Below are positions 18,266-29,915 of a stretch of 33,012 bases of DNA, one piece after another. The notes beneath the pieces were generated by a model. It had not been told where the DNA came from. It made no database searches and saw only the letters and a program-made list of their open reading frames with translations. A program made the position numbers and the translations under genes. Numbering within the stretch: the stretch's first letter is position 1; every line of letters starts with the position of its first letter. The stretch is taken from the NCBI GenBank assembly GCA_039679385.1, contig JBDKVB010000182.1, forward strand, positions 1 through 33,012, given 5' to 3'. The DNA is from Armatimonadia bacterium (lineage in GTDB: Bacteria; Armatimonadota; Zipacnadia; Zipacnadales; JABUFB01).

Positions 18266-18928
18266 ATGAGCAACGGGACGGAGAAGGCGGTCGGACTTCT
18301 GACGATTCCCAATGGTCTGACGGTCGCGCGGCTGGTGCTGCTTCCCGCGGTCATCTGGGGCATCAGTCGCGAGCACGGCTGGGTTGCCTTCGTTGCAATG
18401 GCCCTGATCATCGCAACGGACCTGGTGGATGGAAGACTCGCGAGGCGTCTGGGGCAAGCCAGTGAGTTCGGCAAGTCACTGGACAGCACCATCGACTTCA
18501 CCGTCATCTACTCCCTGTTCATCGCTCTCTGGGCAGCCCGGCATATGCCCACTTACCAGTTTGCCTTCATCTACCTGGCGATGCTGACGATCCTGCTCGC
18601 GCAGCTCACCGGCATGGGTGAGGGCGTGGTCAAGACGATCTTCGGGAAGCCAACCGGGGCCCTCCAGTTCCTGTACCTGCTGTTCCTGATCCTATGCGAA
18701 GTGCTGCCGAAGACCCCTGGTCTGCACTCGGCGCAACTCGTCTTCTTCGGCGCTGTGGCGCTGATGATCGTGCTCAACACGATCGAGTGCGTGAGCCTGG
18801 TCAAGAGGGCGACGGAGACGGCGGTCGGGGAACCTGCCACAGACCCCGGGGCGTTGGAGACTACCGGCGAGGGTGGCGGTGATAGACCGAAAGCACAGGC
18901 CCTGGGAGAGATCGACGACACCGAATGA
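18266..18928 (+). CDS. CDP-alcohol phosphatidyltransferase family membrane enzyme
   Basis: The 220-residue membrane protein has about five or six hydrophobic helices. It carries the complete family signature DLVDGRLARRLGQASEFG followed by KSLDSTID, matching DX2DGX2ARX8GX3DX3D. The enzyme transfers a phospho-alcohol from a CDP-activated donor to form a phospholipid or related molecule; PgsA-like and PssA-like functions cannot be told apart here. The hydrophilic C-terminal 35 residues are unusual and rich in Gly, Glu and Asp. The stop overlaps the start of the metallophosphoesterase gene by 4 bases (ATGA), so the two are translationally coupled and may act in one lipid or cell-wall pathway. Confidence 0.88.
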   Translation: MSNGTEKAVGLLTIPNGLTVARLVLLPAVIWGISREHGWVAFVAMALIIATDLVDGRLARRLGQASEFGKSLDSTIDFTVIYSLFIALWAARHMPTYQFAFIYLAMLTILLAQLTGMGEGVVKTIFGKPTGALQFLYLLFLILCEVLPKTPGLHSAQLVFFGAVALMIVLNTIECVSLVKRATETAVGEPATDPGALETTGEGGGDRPKAQALGEIDDTE

Positions 18929-19755
18929 TCGTTGAGCGCCTTGAGCTTACACTGGCCCACCTTCCTGAGGACTTTGAGGGCCTGAGAGTGGCAGTGCTGT
19001 CGGACTTGCATGCCGGAGCACTCCGCCAGGGCAGCCGACATGTGCTGCAGGCTGTGGAGCTGACGCAGAGCCTGGACCCAGAGCTCATCCTGCTGCTGGG
19101 CGACACCTTCGACCGGCCTGCGCACGCCGCCCAGTACCTCGAGTTACTGCGGGGCCTATCGGCACCCCTGGGTGTGTGGACCTGCCTGGGCAACCACGAG
19201 CATGGCATCGTGTGGTACACCCGGCTTCTGAGGAGGCCGTGGCCCGGTTCGAGCGTTGCGGAGTGGAGGGAACGCTTCGGGCAACTGGGCATCGGCGTCC
19301 TGGTCAATGAGGCCGTGTGTATCGAGGCCAAGGGTGCTCGTCTGTGGCTGGCCGGAGTTGATGATGCCTACAGCGGGCACGATGACCTGGCTGCGACGCT
19401 GCAGGGCATAGGGCCGAACGAGTGCGTTGTGGGCATGACCCATTCCCCTGACGTGGTCGATGATCCCCTGTCTGCAAGACTCGACCTGCTGCTTGCCGGC
19501 CACACCCACGGAGGGCAGATCCACTGGCCTTTCCTGGGACCCCTGTGGGCGCCCTGTCGTCGGCCAAGGGAGCGTTGCAGCGGCCTCAAACAGGCTAACG
19601 GGACACGGTTGTATGTCACTCGCGGGACGGGCGACAGCTTCCCGCTCAGGATGGCCTGCCCCCGTGAGCTAACGCTGCTGCTCCTGAAGGGCGGGGCGGC
19701 TCAGGACACCGACTGCGGAGGGAAGGACGTGCCGTGCGGCGAAGGGCAGACCTGA
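18925..19755 (+). CDS. Calcineurin-like metallophosphoesterase (YkuE/YaeI type)
   Basis: The 276-residue protein has all five metallophosphoesterase motifs: SDLHAG (DxH), GDTFD, GNHEHG, THSPD and GHTHGGQ. The extended GHTHGGQIHWPF is typical of YkuE/YaeI proteins that act on lipid-linked or small phosphoesters, such as UDP-diacylglucosamine. It lacks the N-terminal membrane anchor seen in many homologues. It overlaps the CDP-alcohol phosphatidyltransferase by 4 bases, which hints at a lipid substrate. The last 25 residues (GGAAQDTDCGGKDVPCGEGQT) look like a non-conserved tail. Confidence 0.88.
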   Translation: MIVERLELTLAHLPEDFEGLRVAVLSDLHAGALRQGSRHVLQAVELTQSLDPELILLLGDTFDRPAHAAQYLELLRGLSAPLGVWTCLGNHEHGIVWYTRLLRRPWPGSSVAEWRERFGQLGIGVLVNEAVCIEAKGARLWLAGVDDAYSGHDDLAATLQGIGPNECVVGMTHSPDVVDDPLSARLDLLLAGHTHGGQIHWPFLGPLWAPCRRPRERCSGLKQANGTRLYVTRGTGDSFPLRMACPRELTLLLLKGGAAQDTDCGGKDVPCGEGQT

Positions 19756-19836
19756 GAAAAGCGGTCTGCGCCGAGGAGAAGTGGCCTTGCAGCGAGGACC
19801 GCGAGGGCCAACTAACCTCACCAGGAGGGTTGCCGG

Positions 19837-20883
19837 ATGTCGATACGCTGGGGAGTCATCGGAGCCGGAGGGATCGCTGATCGCCGGACGATTCCGGAGG
19901 GGATCATGCCCGCGGGATGCGCGGAGTTGGTGGCTGTTCAGGACGTTGCTGCCGACCGCGTGAAGGCGGTTGCAGAGAAGTACGGTGTGGCCGACTACTA
20001 CACCCGGGAGGAAGACCTCCTCTCTCGCTCCGACCTGGAGGCCGTGTACATCGCCACACCGACGAACGCCCATGCCCGACAGGTGAAGGCTGCGGCGGCC
20101 GCCGGCAAGCACGTTCTGTGTGAGAAGCCGCTGGGGATGACCGAAGAGGAGATCGCGGAGGAGATTCAGGTCTGCCAGGACGCGGGTGTGAAGCTCGGAG
20201 TGAACTTCATGATGCGCTTCCACGCCTGCCACGCGCAATTGCGGGAGATGGTGCAGAAGGGCGACCTCGGCAAGCTGGTCTTCGGCCGCGCCGAGCTGAC
20301 CTGCTGGTACCCGCCGATTCCCGGCGCCTTCCGTCAGGATCCGGTCCTCGGCGGCGGCGGCTCGCTCATCGACATGGGCAACCACTGCATCGACCTGCTC
20401 GAGTTCATCTTTGGCCGCGTGTGCGAGGTCAGTTGCTTCACGGGGAATCTGGTGCAGGACTACAAGAGCGAAGACACGGCGCTGGCCATGCTGCGCTTCG
20501 AGTCCGGCGCCGTCGGCGTTGTGGATGCGCTGTTCAACGTGCCCGATGCGGCCGCCCGGAATGCGCTGGAAGTCTACGGCAGCAAGGGCAGCGTGACGGC
20601 TGTCGGGACCATCGGGCAGGACTCCTCGGGCAGCCTCACGGCGGTCCTGGAGCGCGGTGACAAGGGCTATGATGCGGCCCAGGTGCGCACCGAGGGACCC
20701 GCGCAGGAGACGCTCACCCCGGCGGTCGTGAACATGTATCAGGCGCATATCGAGGCCTTCTGTCGGGCGATCGAGGAAGACACTGAGGCGCCCATCGGCG
20801 GTGAAGAGGGGCTGTGGAGCCACCGGGTGATCGCTGCCTGCTACGAGGCCGCTCGAACAGGGAAGACGGTGTGTCTCGCGTAG
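19837..20883 (+). CDS. Gfo/Idh/MocA-family NAD(P)-dependent oxidoreductase
   Basis: The protein has 348 residues with the Rossmann start RWGVIGAGGIADRRT (GxGxxA), the NAD-binding ATPTNAHARQVKAAAAAGKHVLCEKPLGM segment with the catalytic-type EKP near residue 95, and a C-terminal (beta/alpha) dimerisation domain containing DMGNHCIDLLEFI. It would oxidise or reduce a sugar, inositol or related hydroxyl compound. The substrate is not determinable. A strong AGGAGGG ribosome-binding site precedes the ATG. It is distinct from the truncated family member at the left edge. The exchanger gene follows 13 bases later, so the two are probably co-transcribed. Confidence 0.9.
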   Translation: MSIRWGVIGAGGIADRRTIPEGIMPAGCAELVAVQDVAADRVKAVAEKYGVADYYTREEDLLSRSDLEAVYIATPTNAHARQVKAAAAAGKHVLCEKPLGMTEEEIAEEIQVCQDAGVKLGVNFMMRFHACHAQLREMVQKGDLGKLVFGRAELTCWYPPIPGAFRQDPVLGGGGSLIDMGNHCIDLLEFIFGRVCEVSCFTGNLVQDYKSEDTALAMLRFESGAVGVVDALFNVPDAAARNALEVYGSKGSVTAVGTIGQDSSGSLTAVLERGDKGYDAAQVRTEGPAQETLTPAVVNMYQAHIEAFCRAIEEDTEAPIGGEEGLWSHRVIAACYEAARTGKTVCLA

Positions 20884-20896
20884 ATGAGGTGTTGCG

Positions 20897-21886
20897 ATGG
20901 TTGTTGAGTTAGCCTGGTTCCTGGGCAGCGCGTTGGCGGTGATTGGCGCCGGGGTCGTGCTGTCGAGAACCGCAGACTGTATCTCGGAGCGTACGGGGTT
21001 TGGCGGGCTGGCTGTCGGCTCGATCCTGCTGGCGGGAGTGACGACGCTACCGGAGATTGTGACGGATGTGTCGGCAGTCCGGATGGGGGCCCTCGACCTC
21101 GGGGTCGGGGACATCCTCGGGAGCTGCCTGTTCAACCTGTTCATCCTTGCCCTGATAGACCTCGTGCACGACCGCCGCCACCAGGTGGGAGTGCTGCGAC
21201 GTGTCGTCGCCGGTCATGAGAAGGCGGCCGCTCTGAGCATCGTACTGCTGGCGACGGCGGCGGTCTTCATCCTGCTGCGCATCCCCACGGCGGTGTTCGG
21301 GGTCGGGATCGGCACGTTGCTTCTCGGCGCGATCTACCTGTTCGGGATGCGGGCCGTCCTTCGGGGAGAGGCCGGGCGGATCGAGGAGGTAGAGCCGCCT
21401 GCCGAGACCGGGATGAGCCTGCGGGCGGCAATACTGGGGTTCGTACTGGCGGCCTCGGTGGTCGTGCTGGCCGGTCCGCGGCTGGCTCACTCCGCAGAGG
21501 CGATCGCTGCGGCAAGTGGGTTCGGGGCGACCTTCTTCGGCACCACCTTCCTGGCGATAGTCACGTCACTTCCCGAGTTGGTCGCCTCGCTGACGGCACT
21601 GCGGATTGGCGCACGGGACCTGGCTGTCGGCAATCTCTTCGGCAGCAACGCCTTCAACGTGGCGGTGCTGCTGATCTTCGATGCCGCCTACAGGGAAGGG
21701 GCACTTCTCGCCGCAGTGCGACCAAGCCATGTGCTTACGGCGGCCTTTGCGGTGGCACTGACGGCCATGGCGCTGCGAAGCCTGCGCGCCGGACATGATC
21801 GCCGGCTGTGGTGGGCCGGCCCTGATGCCCTGGCGATGATGGCCGTCTTCACAGCCGGCCTGGGAGTTCTGTACGTTCTGCGGTGA
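20897..21886 (+). CDS. CaCA-family Na+/Ca2+ (cation) exchanger
   Basis: The 329-residue protein is almost wholly hydrophobic, with about ten transmembrane helices. It has the two inverted alpha-repeats that form the ion site: AGVTTLPEIVTDVSAVRMGALDLGVGDILGSCLFN at about residues 47-81, and the second, FLAIVTSLPELVASLTALRIGARDLAVGNLFGSNAFN, at about 217-253. Both keep the acidic residue in LPE and the GS-FN turn. It exchanges a divalent cation such as Ca2+ for Na+ or H+ across the inner membrane. The start ATG 20897 has GAGGTG upstream. Confidence 0.9.
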   Translation: MVVELAWFLGSALAVIGAGVVLSRTADCISERTGFGGLAVGSILLAGVTTLPEIVTDVSAVRMGALDLGVGDILGSCLFNLFILALIDLVHDRRHQVGVLRRVVAGHEKAAALSIVLLATAAVFILLRIPTAVFGVGIGTLLLGAIYLFGMRAVLRGEAGRIEEVEPPAETGMSLRAAILGFVLAASVVVLAGPRLAHSAEAIAAASGFGATFFGTTFLAIVTSLPELVASLTALRIGARDLAVGNLFGSNAFNVAVLLIFDAAYREGALLAAVRPSHVLTAAFAVALTAMALRSLRAGHDRRLWWAGPDALAMMAVFTAGLGVLYVLR

Positions 21887-21920
21887 GATCGCGCCTGGGG
21901 GCCGAGGATTGTCGGGTGCG

Positions 21921-21949
21921 TTGACTCACCCCCAAGGTGGCGGTAGAAT
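21921..21949 (+). promoter_or_regulatory. Probable sigma-70-type promoter of the activase gene
   Basis: TTGACT at 21921-21926 and TAGAAT at 21944-21949 are separated by exactly 17 bases. The predicted transcript starts near 21956, only about 20 bases before the TTG start codon, which rules out the longer open frame beginning at 21909. Confidence 0.8.
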
Positions 21950-21977
21950 TAGCCAAATCGGCTGGAGGCCGCAGCAA

Positions 21978-22886
21978 TTGCCCGCAACCGGCATTATCTT
22001 CGACATCAAGAAGTTCGCGGTCCATGATGGCCCCGGCATCCGCACCACGGTTTTCCTGAAGGGTTGCCCGCTGCGCTGTGTCTGGTGTCACAATCCGGAG
22101 TCACAGGAGCCCCAACCCGTCCTGGCCCAGTTCCCGCGCAACTGCATCGGCTGCCACAAGTGCATCAACAACTGCCCACAGGGCGCGCTGAGTGTGGGAG
22201 CGACGCAGATCATCATCGACCGCGAGCTTTGTGTGGCCTGCGGTCGGTGCGCGCGTGAGTGCTACGCGGAAGCCCTGGTGCTCCACGGCCGCACCGTGTC
22301 GGTGGAAGAGGTACTGGCGGACGTAGAGCGAGACCGACCCTTCTATGATAACTCCGGTGGCGGGATGACGCTGTCTGGCGGAGAGCCCCTGGTGCAGGTG
22401 GACTTCGCCGAGGCTCTGCTCCGAGGGGCCAAAGAACGCGGGCTTCACACGGCGCTGGATACCTGCGGGCATGTGCCCGGGGAGTACTACGAGCGGGTTT
22501 TGCCCCACGTCGACCTGGTGCTCTACGATGTGAAAACGGTCGACGAGGAGATGCACCGTCGGGCGACCGGGCAGGGGAAGGAGCTCATCCTCGACAACCT
22601 GCGACGAGTGACCAGTGACGGTGCCGAAGTGATGGTGCGGGTCCCGGTGGTTCCGGGGGTCAATGCGGATCCGCAAAGCATGGAAGCGATCGGGAGGTTC
22701 CTCGCCACTCTGGAGGGGCCGCCACCGGTGGAGTTGCTGCGCTACCACCGGCTGGGTGAGGGGAAGTACGCTTCTCTTGGCCGTCCCTGTCCCTTGGAGG
22801 TCGAGACGCCGCCCAGCGATGCGCAGATGCAGGAATTGTGCGACGCGGTCGCGAAACACGGCGTGGCGTGTCGGTTTGACGGCTGA
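21978..22886 (+). CDS. Glycyl-radical-enzyme activating protein (PflA-like radical SAM enzyme)
   Basis: The protein has 302 residues starting at TTG 21978, with GGAGG at 21964-21968 nine bases upstream; the longer frame crosses the promoter. It begins ATGIIFDIKKFAVHDGPGIRTTVFLKGCPLRC. The radical SAM motif is CPLRCVWC (CX3CX2C), followed by an inserted two-cluster ferredoxin domain (CIGCHKCINNCP and CVACGRCARECY), then GGGMTLSGGEP, the GGE motif that helps bind SAM. The insert is typical of activases for glycyl radical enzymes other than simple PflA. The enzyme would place a glycyl radical on a partner using SAM and reduced ferredoxin or flavodoxin. No glycyl radical enzyme gene is in the window, so its partner is unknown. 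Confidence 0.88.
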   Translation: MPATGIIFDIKKFAVHDGPGIRTTVFLKGCPLRCVWCHNPESQEPQPVLAQFPRNCIGCHKCINNCPQGALSVGATQIIIDRELCVACGRCARECYAEALVLHGRTVSVEEVLADVERDRPFYDNSGGGMTLSGGEPLVQVDFAEALLRGAKERGLHTALDTCGHVPGEYYERVLPHVDLVLYDVKTVDEEMHRRATGQGKELILDNLRRVTSDGAEVMVRVPVVPGVNADPQSMEAIGRFLATLEGPPPVELLRYHRLGEGKYASLGRPCPLEVETPPSDAQMQELCDAVAKHGVACRFDG

Positions 22887-22914
22887 CAGCAAGGGGCACC
22901 AAGCAACTTGACAA

Positions 22915-22950
22915 GCGGTGACCGCCTTCGGGGTGGTCGCCGTTGTTTGT
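22915..22950 (+). terminator. Intrinsic terminator after the activase gene
   Basis: A 12-bp stem is formed by GCGGTGACCGCC (22915-22926) and GGTGGTCGCCGT (22932-22943), allowing G-U pairs, with a TTCGG loop and a T-rich tail (TGTTTGT). It lies 29 bases after the stop codon. Confidence 0.8.
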
Positions 22951-23047
22951 GTGGGCACCTGACGGCACGTCGCCGCGACGCTGCGGCGGCCAGTACACGA
23001 CTATTGGGCTTTCGATGGAACCCGGTGCACTCAGGAGGCAAAAGACG

Positions 23048-23596
23048 ATGAGACGTCTAGCCCTTGTTGCGCTCGTACTCTTGGTGTGTCTGCCGGCCGC
23101 ACACGCCGTGGATGTGCGTGTGGTTGCGATGCAGTCTCCCCCGCTGACGCTCACCAACATCAGTGCGGGATGGCCAGCGCCTGCCTGGGCCACCGAGGCA
23201 CATCGTGCGCTGAAGGCGGATCCCGACATCCTGCCGCTGTACCTGCAAGTGCAGAACACGAGCACCAAGCCGATCTACTCCTACCGGATCGCCGTCGCTA
23301 CCTATGATCCCTTCGGGGACTACCTGGACACCTGTCGTGCGACGACGATCATGAACCTGGCGCCTCAGGGCACCGACTACGGCCGCTGGTCCCTGCGGGT
23401 CCGCACGCCGGTGCTGACGTGGTTCATGGTGGCCTATCTGGACTGCGTACGGTTCGCTGACGGCAGCATCTGGCGGATCGATCCGGATGGTGTCGCGGCG
23501 CTGATTCCCAGCACGGCCCCGGTGCGGTTCCAGGCCTGGCATATCATGGCCGATCCGAGGGAGATCATCTCGCAATACGCAAAAGACCCAGCCTAG
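23048..23596 (+). CDS. Secreted protein of unknown function
   Basis: The protein has 182 residues from ATG 23048, with AGGAGG nine bases upstream. It opens with a clear Sec signal peptide: MRR, a leucine/valine-rich core and an AHA cleavage site (about residue 20). The mature part is about 160 residues, probably a beta-sandwich, with LYLQVQNTSTKPIYSYRIAVATYDPFGDYL resembling the start of an immunoglobulin-like or FxLYD-type domain. I do not recognise a named family. It lies between an intrinsic terminator and carB with no clear partner. Probably periplasmic or exported. Confidence 0.75.
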   Translation: MRRLALVALVLLVCLPAAHAVDVRVVAMQSPPLTLTNISAGWPAPAWATEAHRALKADPDILPLYLQVQNTSTKPIYSYRIAVATYDPFGDYLDTCRATTIMNLAPQGTDYGRWSLRVRTPVLTWFMVAYLDCVRFADGSIWRIDPDGVAALIPSTAPVRFQAWHIMADPREIISQYAKDPA

Positions 23597-23709
23597 GTCA
23601 GGCAGCGGATCTGATCAGGCGAGGACCCATGTCGGCAGCAACTCCCGGGGGCTGTAAGGCTCTTGCGACCACCGGCGAAGTGCGCTGCCGACTTATTGAG
23701 GCTAACTGA

Positions 23710-26994
<3,285 letters not shown>

Positions 26995-27091
26995 TGGAGA
27001 GTGACAGGATAGGCACGCTCTGCGCCGAAGACTAGACTGGGGGTCGGGTCGAACCACACAATCTGGCTGACTCGGAAGGATGTGGTGCGCG

Positions 27092-27436
27092 GTGTCGACG
27101 TTGGTTGGCGGCATGTTCCACGGCGCGTCGTTCCTGGTGTGGATCATCATCTATGTGTACTGGGCCCTTGCCCTTGCGGCCATCGCCAAGAAGACCGGTA
27201 CGCCTGACGAGTGGATGGCCTGGGTCCCGATCGTGAACATGTGGCTTCTCGTCCAGATCGCGCAGAAAGAGGCCTGGTGGTTCGTCCTGTTCTTCATCCC
27301 GATCGTGAATCTGGTGGCCTCAGTCATCATCATGATGGCCGTTGCGGAGCGCGTGGGGAAGCCGAGTTGGTGGGGAGTGCTGATCATTGTACCGGTAGCG
27401 CAGTTGGTTGTCCCCGGGTACCTCGCCTGGGGGTAG
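27092..27436 (+). CDS. Small integral membrane protein (DUF5684-like)
   Basis: The protein has about 114 residues with three or four transmembrane helices. The conserved pattern AKKTGTPDEWMAWVPIVNMWLLVQIA, then WFVLFFIPIVNLVASVIIMMAVAERVGKPSWWG, matches small DUF5684/signal-peptidase-associated membrane proteins, with repeated P-I-V-N turns. No catalytic residues are evident and the function is unknown. GTG 27092 is preferred because GGAAGGA lies 11 bases upstream; the ATG at 27080 overlaps that site. A hairpin at 27467-27513 follows. Confidence 0.75.
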   Translation: MSTLVGGMFHGASFLVWIIIYVYWALALAAIAKKTGTPDEWMAWVPIVNMWLLVQIAQKEAWWFVLFFIPIVNLVASVIIMMAVAERVGKPSWWGVLIIVPVAQLVVPGYLAWG

Positions 27437-27466
27437 CCGGGTAGACACAGAAGGCAAGAAGACAAG

Positions 27467-27513
27467 GAGGCGGAGCGCTGCAGGCACGTGGTGTCTGGGC
27501 CTCCGCCTCTTTT
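27467..27513. terminator. Likely bidirectional intrinsic terminator between convergent genes
   Basis: GAGGCGGAG at 27467-27475 pairs perfectly with CTCCGCCTC at 27501-27509. On the plus strand the stem is followed by TTTT, and on the minus strand by a moderately T-rich CTTGTCTTCTTG. The stem encloses a 25-base loop. It sits between the membrane protein and the convergent lipase-like gene and can serve both. Confidence 0.7.
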
Positions 27514-27541
27514 GGCCTGTGGTGGCCGGCTCGCGGCGCAG

Positions 27542-28753
27542 CTAGGGGGTAGTGAAGGTGCCGAACCAGGTTCGTGCGCCGAGCAAGGAAGGCATGATCG
27601 CGGTCTCGTGATCCAGAGAGTCGCCCACATTGAGGAGCTGCACGTCCGCACCGAGGGCCGACATGCGAGCATAGGCGACCTCAGAGTTGGCGTAAGGCAC
27701 GTCCCTGTCCGCGTGGCCATGGTAGAGGCGGACGGGCGTCAGTGGTCGCCAGTCGTAGACGTCGTTCTCGCGCAGCGCGTTGAGGAAGGGATCGGTGGGC
27801 GACGCGGCCTGCATGCGGGAGAGGAAACCGGGCGTCAACATGTCACTGGGATTGGCCGGAAGCTGGGCCATGATCTCAGAGGAGCTGTGGGTGCCGTCGA
27901 AGAGTGTGGCGATGCGGGTGTCGTAGGGACTGGCGAAGACCTCGGACAAGGAACTGAACAGGGAGTAGACGGAGTTGTAGGCGACCAGCAGGTAGGCGGC
28001 ATAGTAGGAGGTCGCCGAGGAGGGGTTGCTCAGGGCCTGCGGGAAGCTCGTGCCGGAGAGGTCATAGGGCCCCGCCATCGGAGCACAGGCGGTCACGGTG
28101 AACTCGCCCGCGTAGTCGGCCTCGAGGGCACGGTGGAGGGCCATGGTCGCATGTCCTCCCTGGGAGTAGCCCGCGAGGAACAGGCTGTTGGAGAGCTGAA
28201 GGGACCGCCCGAGACAGAACTGGCGGGTGGCACGAAGCATATCAACGCAGGCGGTTGCCTCCGAGGCGGCATGAAGGAAGGGATGCAGACCGGCTCCCTG
28301 ACCGAGGCCGAGGTAATCTGCTGCCGCAACCACGTAGCCGACGGCGGCAGCTCCTGCTCCCACCATCTGGCTCTCGCGTGCCTGTGGGTTCGAGGGGGCA
28401 TCACTGCGACGGACGATGGTCCCGTGCTGATAGCTAAGGAGGGGACGAGCGCCGACTGCTCCGGTCGGGGCGGCGATCAGACCGGAGGCGGTCGTCGGGT
28501 TCCCTGCGGTGTCGATGGTGGCGTAGGTGATCCGGTAGTAGCGCACACCGTACTGAACCGGCAACAGCTGTGTGAGGCCCTGTGACCTCAGGGCCGCCTC
28601 GATGAGCTCGCGCGAGTAGGAAGCCACGGAGGCCGAACTGATCAGCGTCCCCCGGGTCCTGTTCGTCGGTGGCGTGGCCCCTCCCCCACCACATCCTGTC
28701 AGGGCCAGCAGGAGTAGAGCCAGCCCCAGCATCACTCGTCGTACCAAAGGCAT
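27542..28753 (-). CDS. Secretory-lipase-like alpha/beta hydrolase lipoprotein
   Basis: The protein has 403 residues. The start at 28753 is chosen for the lipoprotein signal MPLVRRVMLGLALLLLALTGC, with lipobox LTGC and C21, and for GGAGAGGA upstream. A longer open frame to 29083 has no family-like sequence. It is an alpha/beta hydrolase: nucleophile S197 in LAGYSQGG, likely acid D349 or D351 in GHADRDVPY, and H382 in LDHETAI. The layout, including QHGTIVRR before the nucleophile, fits the secretory lipase/LIP family. It is expected outside the cytoplasmic membrane, bound through lipid on C21, acting on esters. It is preceded by a 326-base gap and is probably its own unit. Confidence 0.88.
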   Translation of the reverse strand: MPLVRRVMLGLALLLLALTGCGGGGATPPTNRTRGTLISSASVASYSRELIEAALRSQGLTQLLPVQYGVRYYRITYATIDTAGNPTTASGLIAAPTGAVGARPLLSYQHGTIVRRSDAPSNPQARESQMVGAGAAAVGYVVAAADYLGLGQGAGLHPFLHAASEATACVDMLRATRQFCLGRSLQLSNSLFLAGYSQGGHATMALHRALEADYAGEFTVTACAPMAGPYDLSGTSFPQALSNPSSATSYYAAYLLVAYNSVYSLFSSLSEVFASPYDTRIATLFDGTHSSSEIMAQLPANPSDMLTPGFLSRMQAASPTDPFLNALRENDVYDWRPLTPVRLYHGHADRDVPYANSEVAYARMSALGADVQLLNVGDSLDHETAIMPSLLGARTWFGTFTTP

Positions 28754-29079
28754 AGTGCGTCGTCCTCTCCTTCGATCTGCCGATAGCGTGGCCTGTGAAG
28801 TGTGGGCAACAAGAGACCAGAGAAGCGTCGAAAGAGGGGTCTGTATCACAGGGGAGCGCTTCGGCGAGGGCTCTCCGATTTGACAGAGTGTCTTGACCAG
28901 TTGCCCCCGGGAATCCTCCATGGCGAGTGCCTGCGGTCGCCACCGAAGCCGCTCCGGTCCTCTCCCCGCGTCAACAGGGCGGGTTAGTGTTCCTCCCCGA
29001 AGGCTCCGTCCTCGACCACGACCACCCAGAACTGTCTGCGTGCGAGCAATCCACAGAGCAGACGTGGTGGATCGGCCGT
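28754..29079. other. Intergenic region without a recognised gene
   Basis: These 326 bases lie between the lipase-like gene and thyX, both on the minus strand. The open frames here lack family-like sequence and ribosome-binding sites. GGAGAGGA near the lower edge is the lipase ribosome-binding site. A plus-strand TTGACA at 28880-28885 has no -10 partner. I see no strong hairpin that would end the thyX transcript. Confidence 0.5.
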
Positions 29080-29859
29080 TCACTCAGCGCGGGTGTCGCG
29101 CGCCCTTCTCATGCTCGCCGAGGCGCCGACGGCATACCGTTCGACCATCTCGGCGTACTGACCGCAGCTCATCTTGCCCTCGGGACAACCGCCGTGACGC
29201 AGGCACTTGGGGCCGGCCCCGGCGAAGACTGAGGGACACACGTCGCGGACGCAGCTCAGCATCTGCTCGGCTACGTCGCGGATCTCCCACTGTGCGCGCA
29301 GACAGAGCCGCTCCTCGAGCAAGTGCAGCAGCTCGCGGGCGTTCATGGTGACGAACAGCTTCGTCTCGCACGCGTTGGGCAGCACATAGCGCGCATCCTC
29401 ATTGCTCGCCTCGCCGCGGCGGCCCAGGGCGTCGTTGAGAACGGCGTAGCGCTCGGCGATCAGCCTCATCGTCGCGGCGAAGTACTCGGTGGCGGCAATG
29501 GGGCCGTCAGGCGTGTTCACCGTGTGGCCCGCAAGCTGAGGGGGCACGATGTAATCGAAGCCCTCGTGGTCCACGTAGCGCTGGCTGCGCTGCGAGTAAC
29601 TGGCGAGGCGGTGGCGGACCAGTTGGTGACTCATGGCCCGCGACACTCCCTCCAAGTAGAACGTGAAGACCATGTGCTCGATGGGGCTCAGGTGGCCCAT
29701 CTCCCTGAGCCGGGCTACGAACCGGCGGGCGCCCTCGGGCTCCTGCCGAAGCAGGCCGGCGGGGTCTGCGGCGTAACAGAGCTTGGCGGCGGCGGCCACG
29801 ATTCCCTCAGCGTCCGGGGTGTGGCGGACCAGGGTGACGTGGGGGGCGACTTGCCCCAT
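29080..29859 (-). CDS. thyX: ThyX, FAD-dependent thymidylate synthase
   Basis: The protein has 259 residues. ATG at 29859 has GAGAGGA upstream; the longer frame to 30030 overlaps the preceding zinc-ribbon gene and is not protein-like. It carries the ThyX motif RHRLASYSQRS (RHRX7S), HLSPIEHMVFTF with the flavin-site histidines, and MNARELLHLLEERLCLRAQWEIRDVA near the end. The C-terminal region is cysteine-rich (CLRHGGCPEGKMSCG), as in many ThyX proteins of anaerobes. It makes dTMP from dUMP using methylene-tetrahydrofolate and reduced FAD. It lies 56 bases downstream of a zinc-ribbon gene and may share that transcript. Confidence 0.93.
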   Translation of the reverse strand: MGQVAPHVTLVRHTPDAEGIVAAAAKLCYAADPAGLLRQEPEGARRFVARLREMGHLSPIEHMVFTFYLEGVSRAMSHQLVRHRLASYSQRSQRYVDHEGFDYIVPPQLAGHTVNTPDGPIAATEYFAATMRLIAERYAVLNDALGRRGEASNEDARYVLPNACETKLFVTMNARELLHLLEERLCLRAQWEIRDVAEQMLSCVRDVCPSVFAGAGPKCLRHGGCPEGKMSCGQYAEMVERYAVGASASMRRARDTRAE

Positions 29860-29915
29860 GGGGTTCCATCCTCTCAGTATGCACTTCGGCGCGCGGCCGA
29901 ACGCGAGCGTGTACC

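Noticed and set aside
22908-22913. TTGACA as a possible -35 element for the secreted protein gene
   Set aside because: It sits right at the foot of the intrinsic terminator and no -10 hexamer follows at 16-18 bases.
27488-28585. A 365-residue plus-strand open frame opposite the lipase-like gene
   Set aside because: The minus strand encodes a lipoprotein signal, a GYSQG nucleophile motif and a ribosome-binding site; the plus-strand product is glycine- and valine-rich with no motif.
28880-28898. TTGACA and TTGACC on the plus strand between the lipase-like gene and thyX
   Set aside because: No -10 sequence follows either one and no plus-strand gene lies downstream.
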